Part shown: piece by piece, positions 8,531 through 18,187 of the stretch
Position numbering within the stretch: position 1 is the first letter of the stretch
How the letters are laid out: the number at the start of each line of letters is the position of its first letter
Source of the DNA: Flavobacterium psychrotrophum
Lineage (GTDB): Bacteria; Bacteroidota; Bacteroidia; Flavobacteriales; Flavobacteriaceae
Length of the DNA: 64,000 bases
Assembly (NCBI RefSeq): GCF_003403075.1
Contig: NZ_CP031557.1
Location: 372,001 to 436,000 of the forward strand
Reading direction: 5' to 3'
Position numbers and translations under genes: made by a program
Notes under the pieces: model-generated
The model's database searches: none
Told to the model about the DNA's origin: nothing
The model's input: only the letters and a program-made list of their open reading frames with translations

Positions 8531-11500
8531 TTAAAAGTTTGCTTTTAAGCTAAAACCAATGCTACGGGTAGAAGGGTTAGCGCTGAATTCGCCGAACTGG
8601 CTTGAAAGGTCGTTACCAAAAGTAGAAACTTCCGGGTCAATATACTGGTTGCTCCTTGGTGTCCATATAAACAGGTTACGGCCAATTATTGACATTGAGA
8701 GTGCGTTGATAAAAGTGCCTTCCAGTACTTTTGATGGCAGCTTATAGCTTAGTACAACCTCACGAAGTTTTATAAATGATTTATCTATTACATTAGCGCG
8801 GGCATTTGCATCTGCCCGGTAATAATCATCCATGTATTCGCCGCTGATAGGCTTATCATTAGGCGTGTAAACTGTATTGCCACTGCCGTCTACACTACGT
8901 GTTACAGAATTTGGCACAATAAACGGTTGGCGGTCATTGTATGTGGTTGTAATAGAGTTACCGGTAAAACGGGTAATGTCTGCAGTACGTGAGTACATCA
9001 AACCTCCCTGACGGATATCGAAGGTAAAGTCTAATGAAAGGCCTTTCCAACTAATGTTATTACTAATACCCATTGTATAGTCATATTGGCTGTCGCCATA
9101 AATCTGCTTGGTTGAGGCAGCTACCGGTACACCATTGTTATCTACAACAATGCTTCCGTCAGGTGCATATTCTGGTACGTAACCGTTGATTAGTCCTACA
9201 TTTTGACCTTTTACGGCAAGATATTCATAAGTGCTAAGGCCTCCAAGTTCTACCTGGCTTAGCCTTGGGTCCAGTTCTTCCAGTACTGATTCTGCTTTTG
9301 TATAGTTTACACTGGTGCTCCAGCCAAAGCCATCCGGGTTTTTAGCCCAGTTAAAAGTAACTAAACCTTCAAAACCTTTAGTGCGAAGCGTACCCACGTT
9401 AGCAACCTGCGATGTATAGCCGCTTGACGGAGCAAGTGGCAGCGCAAGAATCTGGTTATCTACTTTTGCATTAAAATAAGTAGCATCAATGGTAATAAAG
9501 TTTTTAAAGAAAGATAGCTCTGTACCAACTTCAAATTCTGATCTGATTTGCGGTTTAAGATTCGGGTTTGGCATTCTGTTGCCAATACTGTAAGCGCTTA
9601 CACCGTCAATAGGAAAGTTAACACCGCCAAACCCAGGGTTAATGTTGGTAGGTACATTAACACTAAGAACCTGGTAAGGATCTGTATCGCCACCGGCCTT
9701 ACCATAACCTACACGTAGTTTACCATAATTAATTACTTTTTCTATATTGGCAAACGTCCTGCTAAATACCCAGCTAGCGTTACCACCTGCATATAGCTGC
9801 GACCTGTTTGCGGCCGGCAGGGTAGAGTACCAGTCATTACGAATGTTACCGGTAAGGAAAAGCTCTTCATTAAATGATAATGTTGCGGTATCATATAAGC
9901 CATATATTTTTCTGTTTGTATTAACTGTACCAACAACAGGTATTTCAGCACTGTTTGCAAGGTTGTAATATCCCGGGATATCCTGAGATGCAACTGAAGC
10001 AGTAAGGCTACCTGTTTTTATATCATTAATGTTAAAACCTACTGATGTTGATAGTTTTATCTTTTCTGAAATATCAAAGTTGAAATTTGCAAGTAAATCA
10101 TGGTTTACCTGCTTGTAGTTATAAAAACTTTCAGAGTAGCTACCAGGGCCTTCGGTTTGGGTATTGTTGTTTGGGCTACCCGGTGCTGCGTCTACTTTTG
10201 CAAACCATATGCGTGTGCGGTCATTATAGCTGTCTAAACCTAAACGGTAAGTAAACGATAGCCAGTTTGCGGCCTCATAAGTAAATTCTGTACTACCATA
10301 AAATCTTTCTTTGCCATTTTTACTACCGTTTTCATTAAGTGAAAAGTACGGGTTAGTTACACCATAAGGCGTGTAGTAATTGTCTACATTATGAAATGGG
10401 TTATTGTAGTCCTTAAATTCTGTTATAGGAATATCCACAGGAATTTGCATAAGGTTGTTATACACTGTTGTACCCTGACCTGTTGCTACAGAGCTACCAC
10501 TTGTGTTAACATAATTAAGGCTGCCGCTCATGCTAAAGTTCTTAATTTTTGTAGCGCCGGATAATGAAAGGTTATTTCTTTCAAATGAGTCGGCATCAGT
10601 AGGGTAAATACCGTCTTGTGCTGTGTTAGAAAACGAAAGCCTTACGGTACTGTCGCCATGGCCGCCCGATATTGCTACCGAGTTTATCCTTGATGTACCT
10701 GTTGTAAAAAAGTTTTCAAGTTGGTCTTTTTGTGCAGAATATGGTTTTATAAGCTGGCTGTTGTTAACAACGTTACCCCAAATTCTGTCTTGACCATCAA
10801 ATTTTGGCCCCCACGAACCGTTTTCGCCAAGGTAGTGAACACCATCCCATCCCTGTCCAAAGGTAGATTGGTATTTAGGAGTACGGTTAATTTGTGTAAA
10901 GGTCATTGTAGTAGTAAAATCTACTGATAGTTTGCCTTGCTTACCTTTTTTGGTGGTAATAAGAATAACACCGTTAGCAGCTCTTGAGCCGTAAAGTACA
11001 GTAGCAGATGCACCTTTAAGCACTGTCATGCTTTCAATATCCTGCGGGTTAACGTCGTTAACACCGTTACCAAAGTCATAACCGCCATTAAGGCTTGATG
11101 AAGAGTTGGTTACGTTGCTTATCGGGATACCGTCAACAATGTAAAGTGGCTGGTTAGAGCCCGATAAAGATTTAATGCCCCTGATCATTACACCAGATGA
11201 TGCACCCGGGTCTGTAGAAGAGTTAGAAATTACAACCCCGGCCACTTTACCCTTAAGGGCATCCGAAATGTTTGCCTGCTCACCCCTTACAATCTCTTCA
11301 GATTTTAGTGTAGTAGTGGCAGCACCGATAGATGATTTCTCTCGTTTAATACCTACAGCCGTTACAACCACGCCTTCCAGTTCTTTAGCTTCGCTGGTAA
11401 GGCCTACGTTTAAGGTTTGCTGCGAAGCAGAAACCTCTTTAGTACCCATACCTATGTAGCTAAATACAAGGGTTTGTTGTGGTGTGGCGCTGATTGAAAA

Positions 11501-11680
11501 TTTTCCATCGAAATCGGTTTGTGTACTGGTGGTTGTACCTTTTACTAAAATAGTTACCCCTGGTATGGGGAACCCCGTTTCGTCCGTAACAGTTCCTGAA
11601 ACTGTTCTCTCCTGTGCAAATGAGATTTGCATCATTAACACGCTGAGCAGTGTTAATAAAACATGTAGCTTAGTTTTCAT
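8531..11680 (-). CDS. SusC/RagA family TonB-dependent outer-membrane transporter
   Basis: This encodes 1049 residues. I start at the ATG at 11680 (MKTKLHVLL), which gives a proper signal peptide ending in ISFAQ; a longer frame adds ten residues of no signal-peptide character. Domains in order: a carboxypeptidase-D regulatory-like beta domain (about 25-100, VSGTVTDETGFPIPGV), a TonB plug (about 115-230, with SGVMIRGIKSLSGSNQPLYI and ASATVLYGSRAANGVILITT), and a 22-strand barrel ending in FSLKANF. It imports large nutrients with TonB energy together with the SusD gene 12 bp downstream. It heads a four-gene operon. Confidence 0.96.
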   Translation of the reverse strand: MKTKLHVLLTLLSVLMMQISFAQERTVSGTVTDETGFPIPGVTILVKGTTTSTQTDFDGKFSISATPQQTLVFSYIGMGTKEVSASQQTLNVGLTSEAKELEGVVVTAVGIKREKSSIGAATTTLKSEEIVRGEQANISDALKGKVAGVVISNSSTDPGASSGVMIRGIKSLSGSNQPLYIVDGIPISNVTNSSSSLNGGYDFGNGVNDVNPQDIESMTVLKGASATVLYGSRAANGVILITTKKGKQGKLSVDFTTTMTFTQINRTPKYQSTFGQGWDGVHYLGENGSWGPKFDGQDRIWGNVVNNSQLIKPYSAQKDQLENFFTTGTSRINSVAISGGHGDSTVRLSFSNTAQDGIYPTDADSFERNNLSLSGATKIKNFSMSGSLNYVNTSGSSVATGQGTTVYNNLMQIPVDIPITEFKDYNNPFHNVDNYYTPYGVTNPYFSLNENGSKNGKERFYGSTEFTYEAANWLSFTYRLGLDSYNDRTRIWFAKVDAAPGSPNNNTQTEGPGSYSESFYNYKQVNHDLLANFNFDISEKIKLSTSVGFNINDIKTGSLTASVASQDIPGYYNLANSAEIPVVGTVNTNRKIYGLYDTATLSFNEELFLTGNIRNDWYSTLPAANRSQLYAGGNASWVFSRTFANIEKVINYGKLRVGYGKAGGDTDPYQVLSVNVPTNINPGFGGVNFPIDGVSAYSIGNRMPNPNLKPQIRSEFEVGTELSFFKNFITIDATYFNAKVDNQILALPLAPSSGYTSQVANVGTLRTKGFEGLVTFNWAKNPDGFGWSTSVNYTKAESVLEELDPRLSQVELGGLSTYEYLAVKGQNVGLINGYVPEYAPDGSIVVDNNGVPVAASTKQIYGDSQYDYTMGISNNISWKGLSLDFTFDIRQGGLMYSRTADITRFTGNSITTTYNDRQPFIVPNSVTRSVDGSGNTVYTPNDKPISGEYMDDYYRADANARANVIDKSFIKLREVVLSYKLPSKVLEGTFINALSMSIIGRNLFIWTPRSNQYIDPEVSTFGNDLSSQFGEFSANPSTRSIGFSLKANF

Positions 11681-11707
11681 TAGTAAATAAATTGAGTTAG
11701 TCAATCT

Positions 11708-11738
11708 CAAATGTCTAAATTAAAGTTAATTAAAACAA
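11708..11738 (-). promoter_or_regulatory. Candidate promoter of the first SusC/SusD operon
   Basis: On the minus strand TTG, a 20-bp spacer and GACATTTG are seen; the -7 box has one mismatch to TAnnTTTG. It ends 27 nt before the SusC ATG. The leader between holds ACTAACTCAA, also found before the second SusC gene. Confidence 0.5.
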
Positions 11739-11800
11739 TAATTTTATGATAATTTTTAGACAATAGTTTGTTTTATTTTATTTAAGTGTTAAATAAAGTG

Positions 11801-13465
11801 TTAAAAAGATGTTTTGAAACTGATGTGTACTATTGAGTTTGAAAGCTTTATGTTTTGTGAATTTGTGCTTCCATTTGCGTAAATAATGTTAAATAATCCA
11901 TTATTTGTTAATAGTCCAAATCCAAATCCAAGCCCAAGAAGGCGGTTTTTAGTATTGGCGGCTTCATCCTGATAATAACCGTAATCTGTTATGGTATGTA
12001 TATAAATATTTTCGGCAGCTACAAAACGGTATTCTGCAAGTAAGAGGCTGTAAAGGTTTCCCTGAAGGCTGTTTTCGTTAAAACCGCGTATAGAATTTAT
12101 CCCTCCAAAGTATTGCAATTCATTAACAATATAGTTGTTGCTTTTGAGGTAAAAATTTTGCGTGCGGATGTTGATGATGTTCTTCTTGTTAAGGTAAATA
12201 TTATAAGCTGCGTTAATTTGTGAAAAATACTGGCTGCTGTTGCCTGCCTTGCTGTTTCGATTTCCTGTTCCACCCTTTATATATAGCAGTGCTTTTTGCG
12301 GAAATAAAAAATCGGTGCTGCTGTAGGATGCAAAATCAAACGTACTTGTCCAGAACTTGCTGTTATAGTCGCTTAGGTTGCTACTGTCTGTATTTTGTAT
12401 GTCGGTAGACTGGGTTTTTTGATAACCAAGATAAAGTTTTGAATTATAATTGAAATAGTAGCCCAGGTTAAGGTCAGTCACAGTATTCTGAAACGTACTA
12501 TCTTGTTTAAATATTTTCAGGCTTGCTTTTGCTCCGATAGGACTACGGAACATATACGGCAGTTCTGTGCCGAGGTTAAAGGTGGTTTGTTTATTACCGT
12601 CGCTTTTCCAGTAGAGATTAAGCTTTTCGCCGGTATTTAAAACATTTACAAGTTGCAGATCCAAGTAACCATTAAGTCGTACTTTGTCCTGGTCATCATT
12701 GCTAAAACCTATAAAACCGTCAAAAGTGTTAGGCTTGGCTTTTTCAAGATAAACGTAGGCCTTGGTAGTGTCTTGTTTAAATAATATCTCGGGGTACCGG
12801 GGCTGTGTTACAAAGCGCAGGCTGTTAAAATCGTTGTATACGCGTTGCAGGTTTTCTTTGTTGAATGTTTTTTTGCGATACTGCCTTAAAATATTCCGGC
12901 GTATGCCTTCGGGAAATTTTGGGTAGCCTTCCAGTACAATATCGTCAAGCTGTCTTTGCCTGCCAAGTGTCATGGTTAACTGTGCGGTGAGGAGGTTTCC
13001 TTTTTTTTTATAGTTAATGAGCTGGAGGCTGCTTAATGGGTAACCCTGTTGTTCCAGCAGGGCGAGGTTGCGCTTCATAAAGCCATCAGCATCTGCAAGT
13101 GAAATGCTAATGCTGTCCTGTTGTATGGTAAGCAGTGTTTTTTCTTTAGGGCTTAGCTTGCGGGTATATATAAGTAGTGAGTTGGTTTTAGTGCCTACCG
13201 CATACATAAATACAAAAGTACTGTCGTTGGTTTTAAGATTGCCGGTAATGCGGCTCTCAAGATATCCGGCTTGTTGTAGCGCGGTAGACAGTCTGTTGGC
13301 TTCTGTTTGTATGCCTTTAGCGTTAGGGTGTGCTTTTTGGTAGGATACAGAATCGAGTATTTTTGTTTCGCGTGCATTTTTTCCCTCAGCTTTAAGATAC
13401 AGCGTTTGTGCTGTAGCCTGCAATGAAAAAAATAGTAGTATATATATAAGGAGTGCTCTTTTCAA
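11801..13465 (-). CDS. Omp85/TamA-like outer-membrane beta-barrel protein
   Basis: This encodes 554 residues with a signal peptide (ATAQ near residue 20). The N-terminal half has two or so POTRA-like regions: repeats of an unstructured-to-alpha/beta type with ISLADADGFMKRNLALLEQQGYP and the segment FNKENLQRVYNDFNSLRF. The C-terminal half is beta-strand rich and ends in an aromatic residue (FKTSF). The key marker is SIRGFNENSL with IRGF at residues 459-462, the conserved RGF/RGY loop of the Omp85 superfamily. BamA has five POTRA domains and about 800 residues, so this shorter protein is not BamA; it is closer to TamA or two-partner-type members. Its client is unknown. It is divergent from rpsL. 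Confidence 0.8.
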   Translation of the reverse strand: MKRALLIYILLFFSLQATAQTLYLKAEGKNARETKILDSVSYQKAHPNAKGIQTEANRLSTALQQAGYLESRITGNLKTNDSTFVFMYAVGTKTNSLLIYTRKLSPKEKTLLTIQQDSISISLADADGFMKRNLALLEQQGYPLSSLQLINYKKKGNLLTAQLTMTLGRQRQLDDIVLEGYPKFPEGIRRNILRQYRKKTFNKENLQRVYNDFNSLRFVTQPRYPEILFKQDTTKAYVYLEKAKPNTFDGFIGFSNDDQDKVRLNGYLDLQLVNVLNTGEKLNLYWKSDGNKQTTFNLGTELPYMFRSPIGAKASLKIFKQDSTFQNTVTDLNLGYYFNYNSKLYLGYQKTQSTDIQNTDSSNLSDYNSKFWTSTFDFASYSSTDFLFPQKALLYIKGGTGNRNSKAGNSSQYFSQINAAYNIYLNKKNIINIRTQNFYLKSNNYIVNELQYFGGINSIRGFNENSLQGNLYSLLLAEYRFVAAENIYIHTITDYGYYQDEAANTKNRLLGLGFGFGLLTNNGLFNIIYANGSTNSQNIKLSNSIVHISFKTSF

Positions 13466-13565
13466 CGGAAGATTTTGTTGCCTGTAAAAATAACGTAAAT
13501 ATTACAAAAATAATATATACTGGCCTGATGCTTAACAAGGCATTTGAAAATTAATGGATTATGGT

Positions 13566-13595
13566 TTGTTTTGTAAATTATAATTTCTACATTTG
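13566..13595 (+). promoter_or_regulatory. Promoter of the str operon (rpsL)
   Basis: TTG at 13566-13568, a 19-bp spacer and TACATTTG at 13588-13595 match the flavobacterial consensus without mismatch. The start point would fall near 13600, leaving a leader of about 45 nt. The leader contains a small AACCC/GGGTT hairpin at 13597-13616, whose role is unknown. Confidence 0.85.
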
Positions 13596-13647
13596 CAACC
13601 CCGTAAAAAGCGGGTTATTTAAACATAAGAAATTTTTAGTATTAATT

Positions 13648-14061
13648 ATGCCAACAATTCAACAATTAGTAAGAACAGGGAGAGCCCAGATAACTAAGAA
13701 GAGTAAATCGGCTGCTTTGGATTCTTGTCCTCAAAGAAGGGGCGTTTGTACACGTGTGTACACCACTACACCTAAAAAACCAAACTCTGCAATGCGTAAA
13801 GTTGCAAGGGTGCGTTTAACAAATGGTAATGAGGTGAATGCGTACATTCCTGGAGAAGGACACAATCTACAAGAGCACTCGATAGTATTAGTTAGAGGTG
13901 GAAGGGTAAAAGACTTACCGGGTGTAAGGTATCACATTGTTCGTGGTGCTTTAGATACGGCAGGTGTTGCAGGTAGAACTCAGCGCAGGTCTAAGTACGG
14001 CGCTAAGCGTCCTAAACCAGGACAAGCTCCGGCAGCTCCTACAAAAGGTAAGAAAAAGTAA
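13648..14061 (+). CDS. rpsL: 30S ribosomal protein S12
   Basis: This encodes 137 residues. The start is the ATG at 13648 ([12 protein letters not shown]), because a longer upstream frame would begin before the promoter. S12 sits at the decoding centre. [10 protein letters not shown] and [10 protein letters not shown] are intact, with Lys43 and Lys88 (E. coli-type positions, Met counted) both wild type, so no classical streptomycin-resistance change is present. A Lys/Pro/Ala-rich C-terminal tail of about 12 residues is normal in Bacteroidota. First gene of rpsL-rpsG-fusA-rpsJ. Confidence 0.99.
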   Translation: MPTIQQLVRTGRAQITKKSKSAALDSCPQRRGVCTRVYTTTPKKPNSAMRKVARVRLTNGNEVNAYIPGEGHNLQEHSIVLVRGGRVKDLPGVRYHIVRGALDTAGVAGRTQRRSKYGAKRPKPGQAPAAPTKGKKK

Positions 14062-14087
14062 TTATTAAAAGCTTTTAAAAGAAAGAC

Positions 14088-14564
14088 ATGAGAAAAAGAC
14101 AGGCCAAAAAAAGACCACTTTTACCAGATCCCCAATTTAATGACCAACTGGTAACACGTTTTGTGAACAACCTAATGTGGGATGGTAAGAAATCTACAGC
14201 TTTTAAAGTATTTTATGATGCTATTGAAATTGTAGAGAACAAAAAACAAGATGCAGAAAAATCTGCGCTTGAAACTTGGAAAGACGCTCTTACCAATGTA
14301 ATGCCGCACGTAGAAGTACGTAGCCGCAGGGTAGGTGGTGCAACATTCCAGATACCAATGCAAATACGTCCGGACAGGAAGATATCCATGGCAATGAAAT
14401 GGATGATTCTTTATGCAAGGAGGAGAAATGAAAAATCTATGGCTCAAAGGCTTGCAAACGAAATCTTAGCTGCTGCTAAAGAAGAAGGTGCTGCTGTTAA
14501 AAAGAGAATGGATACCCACAAAATGGCTGAGGCTAACAAGGCGTTCTCTCACTTTAAATTTTAA
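14088..14564 (+). CDS. rpsG: 30S ribosomal protein S7
   Basis: This encodes 158 residues and opens with [15 protein letters not shown], typical of Bacteroidota S7. The family motif [15 protein letters not shown] is present near residue 85, followed by the conserved basic helix with [18 protein letters not shown]7 starts assembly of the 3' major domain of 16S rRNA and lines the exit site. It lies 26 bp after rpsL and 27 bp before fusA in the same operon. Confidence 0.99.
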   Translation: MRKRQAKKRPLLPDPQFNDQLVTRFVNNLMWDGKKSTAFKVFYDAIEIVENKKQDAEKSALETWKDALTNVMPHVEVRSRRVGGATFQIPMQIRPDRKISMAMKWMILYARRRNEKSMAQRLANEILAAAKEEGAAVKKRMDTHKMAEANKAFSHFKF

Positions 14565-14591
14565 TTAGTTAAAGCGTAAAGAAAAAATAAA

Positions 14592-16715
14592 ATGGCAAGA
14601 GATTTAAAATATACAAGAAATATTGGTATCGCTGCTCACATCGATGCTGGTAAAACAACAACTACAGAGCGTATCTTGTTCTATACCGGTAAATCTCACA
14701 AAATAGGTGAGGTGCACGATGGTGCTGCTACTATGGACTGGATGGCTCAGGAGCAGGAAAGGGGTATTACCATTACTTCTGCTGCTACTACCTGTACCTG
14801 GAATTTTCCTACAGAGCAAGGTAAAGCGTTGCCAGAAACTCTGGGTTACCACTTTAACATTATTGATACCCCGGGGCACGTTGACTTTACCGTAGAGGTA
14901 AACCGTTCTCTTAGGGTTCTTGATGGTTTAGTATTCCTTTTTAGTGCTGTTGATGGTGTAGAGCCTCAATCTGAAACTAACTGGAGGCTTGCTGATAACT
15001 ACAGGGTACCACGTATGGGTTTTGTGAACAAAATGGACCGTCAGGGTTCTAACTTCCTTAACGTATGCGACCAGGTTAGAGATATGCTAAAATCTAACGC
15101 CGTTGCGATCACTTTACCAATTGGTGAAGAAGATGATTTTAAAGGTGTTGTAGATTTAGTTAAAAACCAGGCTATTATTTGGCATGATGCTACACAGGGA
15201 GCTACTTTTGATATTGTTCCTATTCCTGCAGATCTTGTAGAAGAAGCTAAGGAATTAAGGAGTAAGCTTATTGAAGAAGTTGCTGCTTATGATGAAAACC
15301 TGCTTGAAAAATACATGGAAGATGAAAACTCTATTACAGAGGAAGAAATCAACAATGCATTAAGGAAAGCAACTATCGATATGGCTATCATACCGATGAT
15401 TTGTGGTTCTTCATTCAAAAACAAAGGTGTTCAGTTCATGCTTGATGCTGTTTGTAAATATCTTCCTTCTCCAATGGATAAAGAAGGTATTGTAGGAACA
15501 AATCCTGATACTGACGAAGAAATACTTCGCAAGCCGGATGTAAAAGAGCCATTTGCTGCTCTTGCATTTAAAATTGCTACTGACCCTTATGTAGGCCGTC
15601 TGGCTTTCTTTAGGGCTTACTCTGGCCGTCTTGATGCAGGTTCTTATGTGCTTAACACACGTTCTGGCAACAAAGAACGTATCTCTCGTATCTACCAGAT
15701 GCATGCTAACAAGCAAAACCCTATCGAGTACATCGAGGCAGGTGATATTGGAGCGGCAGTAGGTTTTAAAGATATCAAAACGGGTGATACGCTTTGTGAT
15801 GAGAAAAACCCAATTGTACTTGAGAGTATGGATTTCCCTGCTCCGGTAATTGGTATCGCGATTGAGCCTAAAACAAAAGCTGACGTGGATAAAATGGGTA
15901 TGGCTTTAGCAAAACTTGCTGAAGAAGATCCAACGTTCCAGGTTAAGACTGATGAGGCTTCTGGCCAAACTATCATCTCTGGTATGGGTGAGCTTCACCT
16001 TGATATCCTTGTTGACAGGATGCGTCGTGAGTTTAAAGTTGAAGTAAACCAGGGCGAGCCTCAGGTTGAATATAAAGAAGCGTTTACAAGGTCTGCACAA
16101 CACAGGGAAGTTTACAAAAAACAATCTGGTGGACGTGGTAAATTTGCTGATATCGTGTTTATTATTGAGCCGGCAGACGAAGGTGTTGTAGGTCTTCAGT
16201 TTATAAATAATGTAAAAGGTGGTAACGTTCCTAAAGAATACATCCCATCTATCGAAAAAGGATTTAAAGCTGCTATGAAACAAGGCCCTCTTGCCGGTTA
16301 TGAAGTGGACAGTCTTAAAGTAACGCTTCTTGACGGATCTTTCCACCCTGTGGATAGTGATGCGCTTTCTTTTGAATTAGCTGCTAAAATGGGTTACAAA
16401 GAGTCTGGCCGTGCTGCCGGTGCTGTTATCCTTGAGCCAATAATGAAAATGGAAGTTATTACTCCGGAAGAGAACATGGGTGATATCGTGGGTGACCTTA
16501 ACCGTCGTCGTGGCCAGGTTAATGATATGGGTGACAGAGCTGGTGCTAAAACCATTAAAGCTTTTGTTCCACTATCAGAAATGTTTGGTTATGTAACTAC
16601 GCTAAGGACGCTTTCTTCGGGTCGTGCAACTTCAACAATGGAGTTTTCGCACTACTCAGAAACGCCTTCTAACATTTCAGAGGCAGTTATCAAAAAAGCT
16701 AAAGGAAACGCTTAA
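14592..16715 (+). CDS. fusA: Translation elongation factor G
   Basis: This encodes 707 residues, the usual EF-G length. GTPase motifs: G1 AHIDAGKT at 15-22, G2 with [11 protein letters not shown] at 58-68, G3 DTPGH at 92-96 and G4 NKMD at 146-149. Domains II to V follow, including [13 protein letters not shown] and the C-terminal [23 protein letters not shown] drives ribosomal translocation and, with RRF, recycling. The fusion of S12, S7 and EF-G genes in one operon is the classical str order. Unlike Proteobacteria, no tuf gene follows; rpsJ comes next, as is normal in Bacteroidota. Confidence 0.99.
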   Translation: MARDLKYTRNIGIAAHIDAGKTTTTERILFYTGKSHKIGEVHDGAATMDWMAQEQERGITITSAATTCTWNFPTEQGKALPETLGYHFNIIDTPGHVDFTVEVNRSLRVLDGLVFLFSAVDGVEPQSETNWRLADNYRVPRMGFVNKMDRQGSNFLNVCDQVRDMLKSNAVAITLPIGEEDDFKGVVDLVKNQAIIWHDATQGATFDIVPIPADLVEEAKELRSKLIEEVAAYDENLLEKYMEDENSITEEEINNALRKATIDMAIIPMICGSSFKNKGVQFMLDAVCKYLPSPMDKEGIVGTNPDTDEEILRKPDVKEPFAALAFKIATDPYVGRLAFFRAYSGRLDAGSYVLNTRSGNKERISRIYQMHANKQNPIEYIEAGDIGAAVGFKDIKTGDTLCDEKNPIVLESMDFPAPVIGIAIEPKTKADVDKMGMALAKLAEEDPTFQVKTDEASGQTIISGMGELHLDILVDRMRREFKVEVNQGEPQVEYKEAFTRSAQHREVYKKQSGGRGKFADIVFIIEPADEGVVGLQFINNVKGGNVPKEYIPSIEKGFKAAMKQGPLAGYEVDSLKVTLLDGSFHPVDSDALSFELAAKMGYKESGRAAGAVILEPIMKMEVITPEENMGDIVGDLNRRRGQVNDMGDRAGAKTIKAFVPLSEMFGYVTTLRTLSSGRATSTMEFSHYSETPSNISEAVIKKAKGNA

Positions 16716-16726
16716 TTTACAAGAAA

Positions 16727-17032
16727 ATGAGTCAAAAGATCAGAATAAAATTAAAATCATACGATCATAGCCTGGTAGACAAGTCTGCAGAGAAGATCGT
16801 TAAGACTGTAAAAAGTACAGGAGCAGTAGTAACAGGACCAATTCCGTTGCCTACCCACAAAAAGATTTTTACCGTACTGCGTTCTCCGCACGTAAACAAA
16901 AAATCTAGGGAGCAGTTTGAAGTTAGTTCATACAAAAGGCTTCTTGATATCTACAGTTCATCTTCAAAAACTATCGATGCCCTAATGAAATTAGAGCTTC
17001 CTAGTGGTGTAGAAGTAGAGATAAAAGTGTGA
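16727..17032 (+). CDS. rpsJ: 30S ribosomal protein S10
   Basis: This encodes 101 residues. It shows the S10 pattern: basic N-terminus ([16 protein letters not shown]), [32 protein letters not shown] central loop (split here across residues 36-64) and a short acidic-basic C-terminal strand. It starts 11 bp after fusA. A strong terminator follows, so S10 ends the str transcript and is separated by 2.4 kb from rplC, its usual next neighbour. S10 also takes part in transcription antitermination as NusE. Confidence 0.99.
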   Translation: MSQKIRIKLKSYDHSLVDKSAEKIVKTVKSTGAVVTGPIPLPTHKKIFTVLRSPHVNKKSREQFEVSSYKRLLDIYSSSSKTIDALMKLELPSGVEVEIKV

Positions 17033-17051
17033 TAATTTCACCTTATATATA

Positions 17052-17080
17052 AAAACCCGGCTTTTGGCCGGGTTTTTTGT
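17052..17080 (+). terminator. Terminator of the str operon
   Basis: AAAACCCGGC and GCCGGGTTTT form a 10-bp stem around TTTTG, followed by more T residues. It lies 20 bp after rpsJ. Confidence 0.95.
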
Positions 17081-17320
17081 TTTTAGGATTGTTTTTGATA
17101 GCCTGATTGGTATTTAATATTTGTTAGTTTATTTATATTTTCTTCTTTTCTATAAGAAATAATTTAACAATTAATTATTGGATTATTTCTTGTTAAAATT
17201 ATCACAAAATGAATTAAGGCGTTTTTATATTTACTACTTTGTTGTTGTATTACAGGGGAATAAGCCGAACAGAAACCCTTTTAATGATAGTAGGCATAAT
17301 TTAACACCTTATCAACCACA

Positions 17321-18007
17321 ATGAGAAAAATTAATTTCTTTTTTAATTTAATTGCACTATGCTTTAGTGTAGGTTTTTTTATTAGTTGTTCTAATGATAA
17401 TGAGGTAGGCGCTACTCAAGAGCTTGCTTCAGATATAAGTACATATTTAAAATCATCTTATGGGCAAAATGTCAGGATGGGTGAATCTGTAAATGTTAAA
17501 ATTGGAACGGCTTCAGCTTTGAGTAAATCAGCTTCGGGTAAAATTTATACTGTTACCGAGGTTTTTGTAGGTGCTGAAACAGATGCTCATGCATATGAAG
17601 TTGCTGATAACGCAACACATACGGCACTTTTTTTTGTAGATATAAATAGAGATAACTATACTGCTAAAATTGTAGATTATAAAACTTCGAATGTTATTAA
17701 ACTTGTAGATGTTAATTTGTCTCCTGATTATGCTGGTACCAAAGGTTTTGATCTTATAAAGGTTATTACTGATCCTGGTCACATTGATCCGCCTTCGAAT
17801 CAAACATTGGATTGGCATTACACATATGGTCCTCCGTACCCATACCAAGGTAAGTGTTATAGACAGGTTTTTAGACAGTATTTTGTATTAGGGATAGCTT
17901 TCACTAAGGAGTTGATTGTTCTTGATCCACGCAGTAGTAATGGTCTTGCATTAGCAATTCCTTGTGACACTACTTATGAGGAATGGATAAAAACCCAGCC
18001 GAAATAA
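17321..18007 (+). CDS. Lipoprotein of unknown function inserted between rpsJ and rplC
   Basis: This encodes 228 residues. The signal peptide ends in a lipobox with Cys23 (FFISC) followed by SNDNE, as in surface or outer-membrane lipoproteins of Bacteroidota. The mature part has an alpha/beta N-terminal region and a His/Trp/Tyr/Pro-rich segment (DWHYTYGPPYPYQGK, about residues 166-180), then several Cys residues in the last third. I do not recognise a family. It stands alone between two terminators and is visibly more A+T-rich than the ribosomal genes around it, which fits a later insertion into the ribosomal block. Confidence 0.7.
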   Translation: MRKINFFFNLIALCFSVGFFISCSNDNEVGATQELASDISTYLKSSYGQNVRMGESVNVKIGTASALSKSASGKIYTVTEVFVGAETDAHAYEVADNATHTALFFVDINRDNYTAKIVDYKTSNVIKLVDVNLSPDYAGTKGFDLIKVITDPGHIDPPSNQTLDWHYTYGPPYPYQGKCYRQVFRQYFVLGIAFTKELIVLDPRSSNGLALAIPCDTTYEEWIKTQPK

Positions 18008-18105
18008 ATTTAGAGAGGAAATCTAATTGTTGTATTTCTATTTTTTGGTGTGAATTTGATAACTCGGCATCAATTAAATATGTTTTATTACTTAAAAAGC
18101 AATCT

Positions 18106-18145
18106 AAACCCCGAAAAGCCTTAATAATTTTCGGGGTTTTCCTTT
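18106..18145 (+). terminator. Terminator after the inserted lipoprotein gene
   Basis: AAACCCCGAAAA and TTTTCGGGGTTT form a 12-bp stem around a 10-nt loop, with T residues after it. Confidence 0.93.
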
Positions 18146-18187
18146 TTAGATGACTCCTTGTATGTGTAATTCTACTCAAAATATCCT

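Noticed and set aside
13561..13647. Longer rpsL frame starting upstream
   Set aside because: Its extra codons overlap the promoter and leader, and the conserved S12 start is [12 protein letters not shown] at 13648.
13648..14061. Possible streptomycin-resistance change in S12
   Set aside because: Lys43 and Lys88 and their surroundings are wild type.
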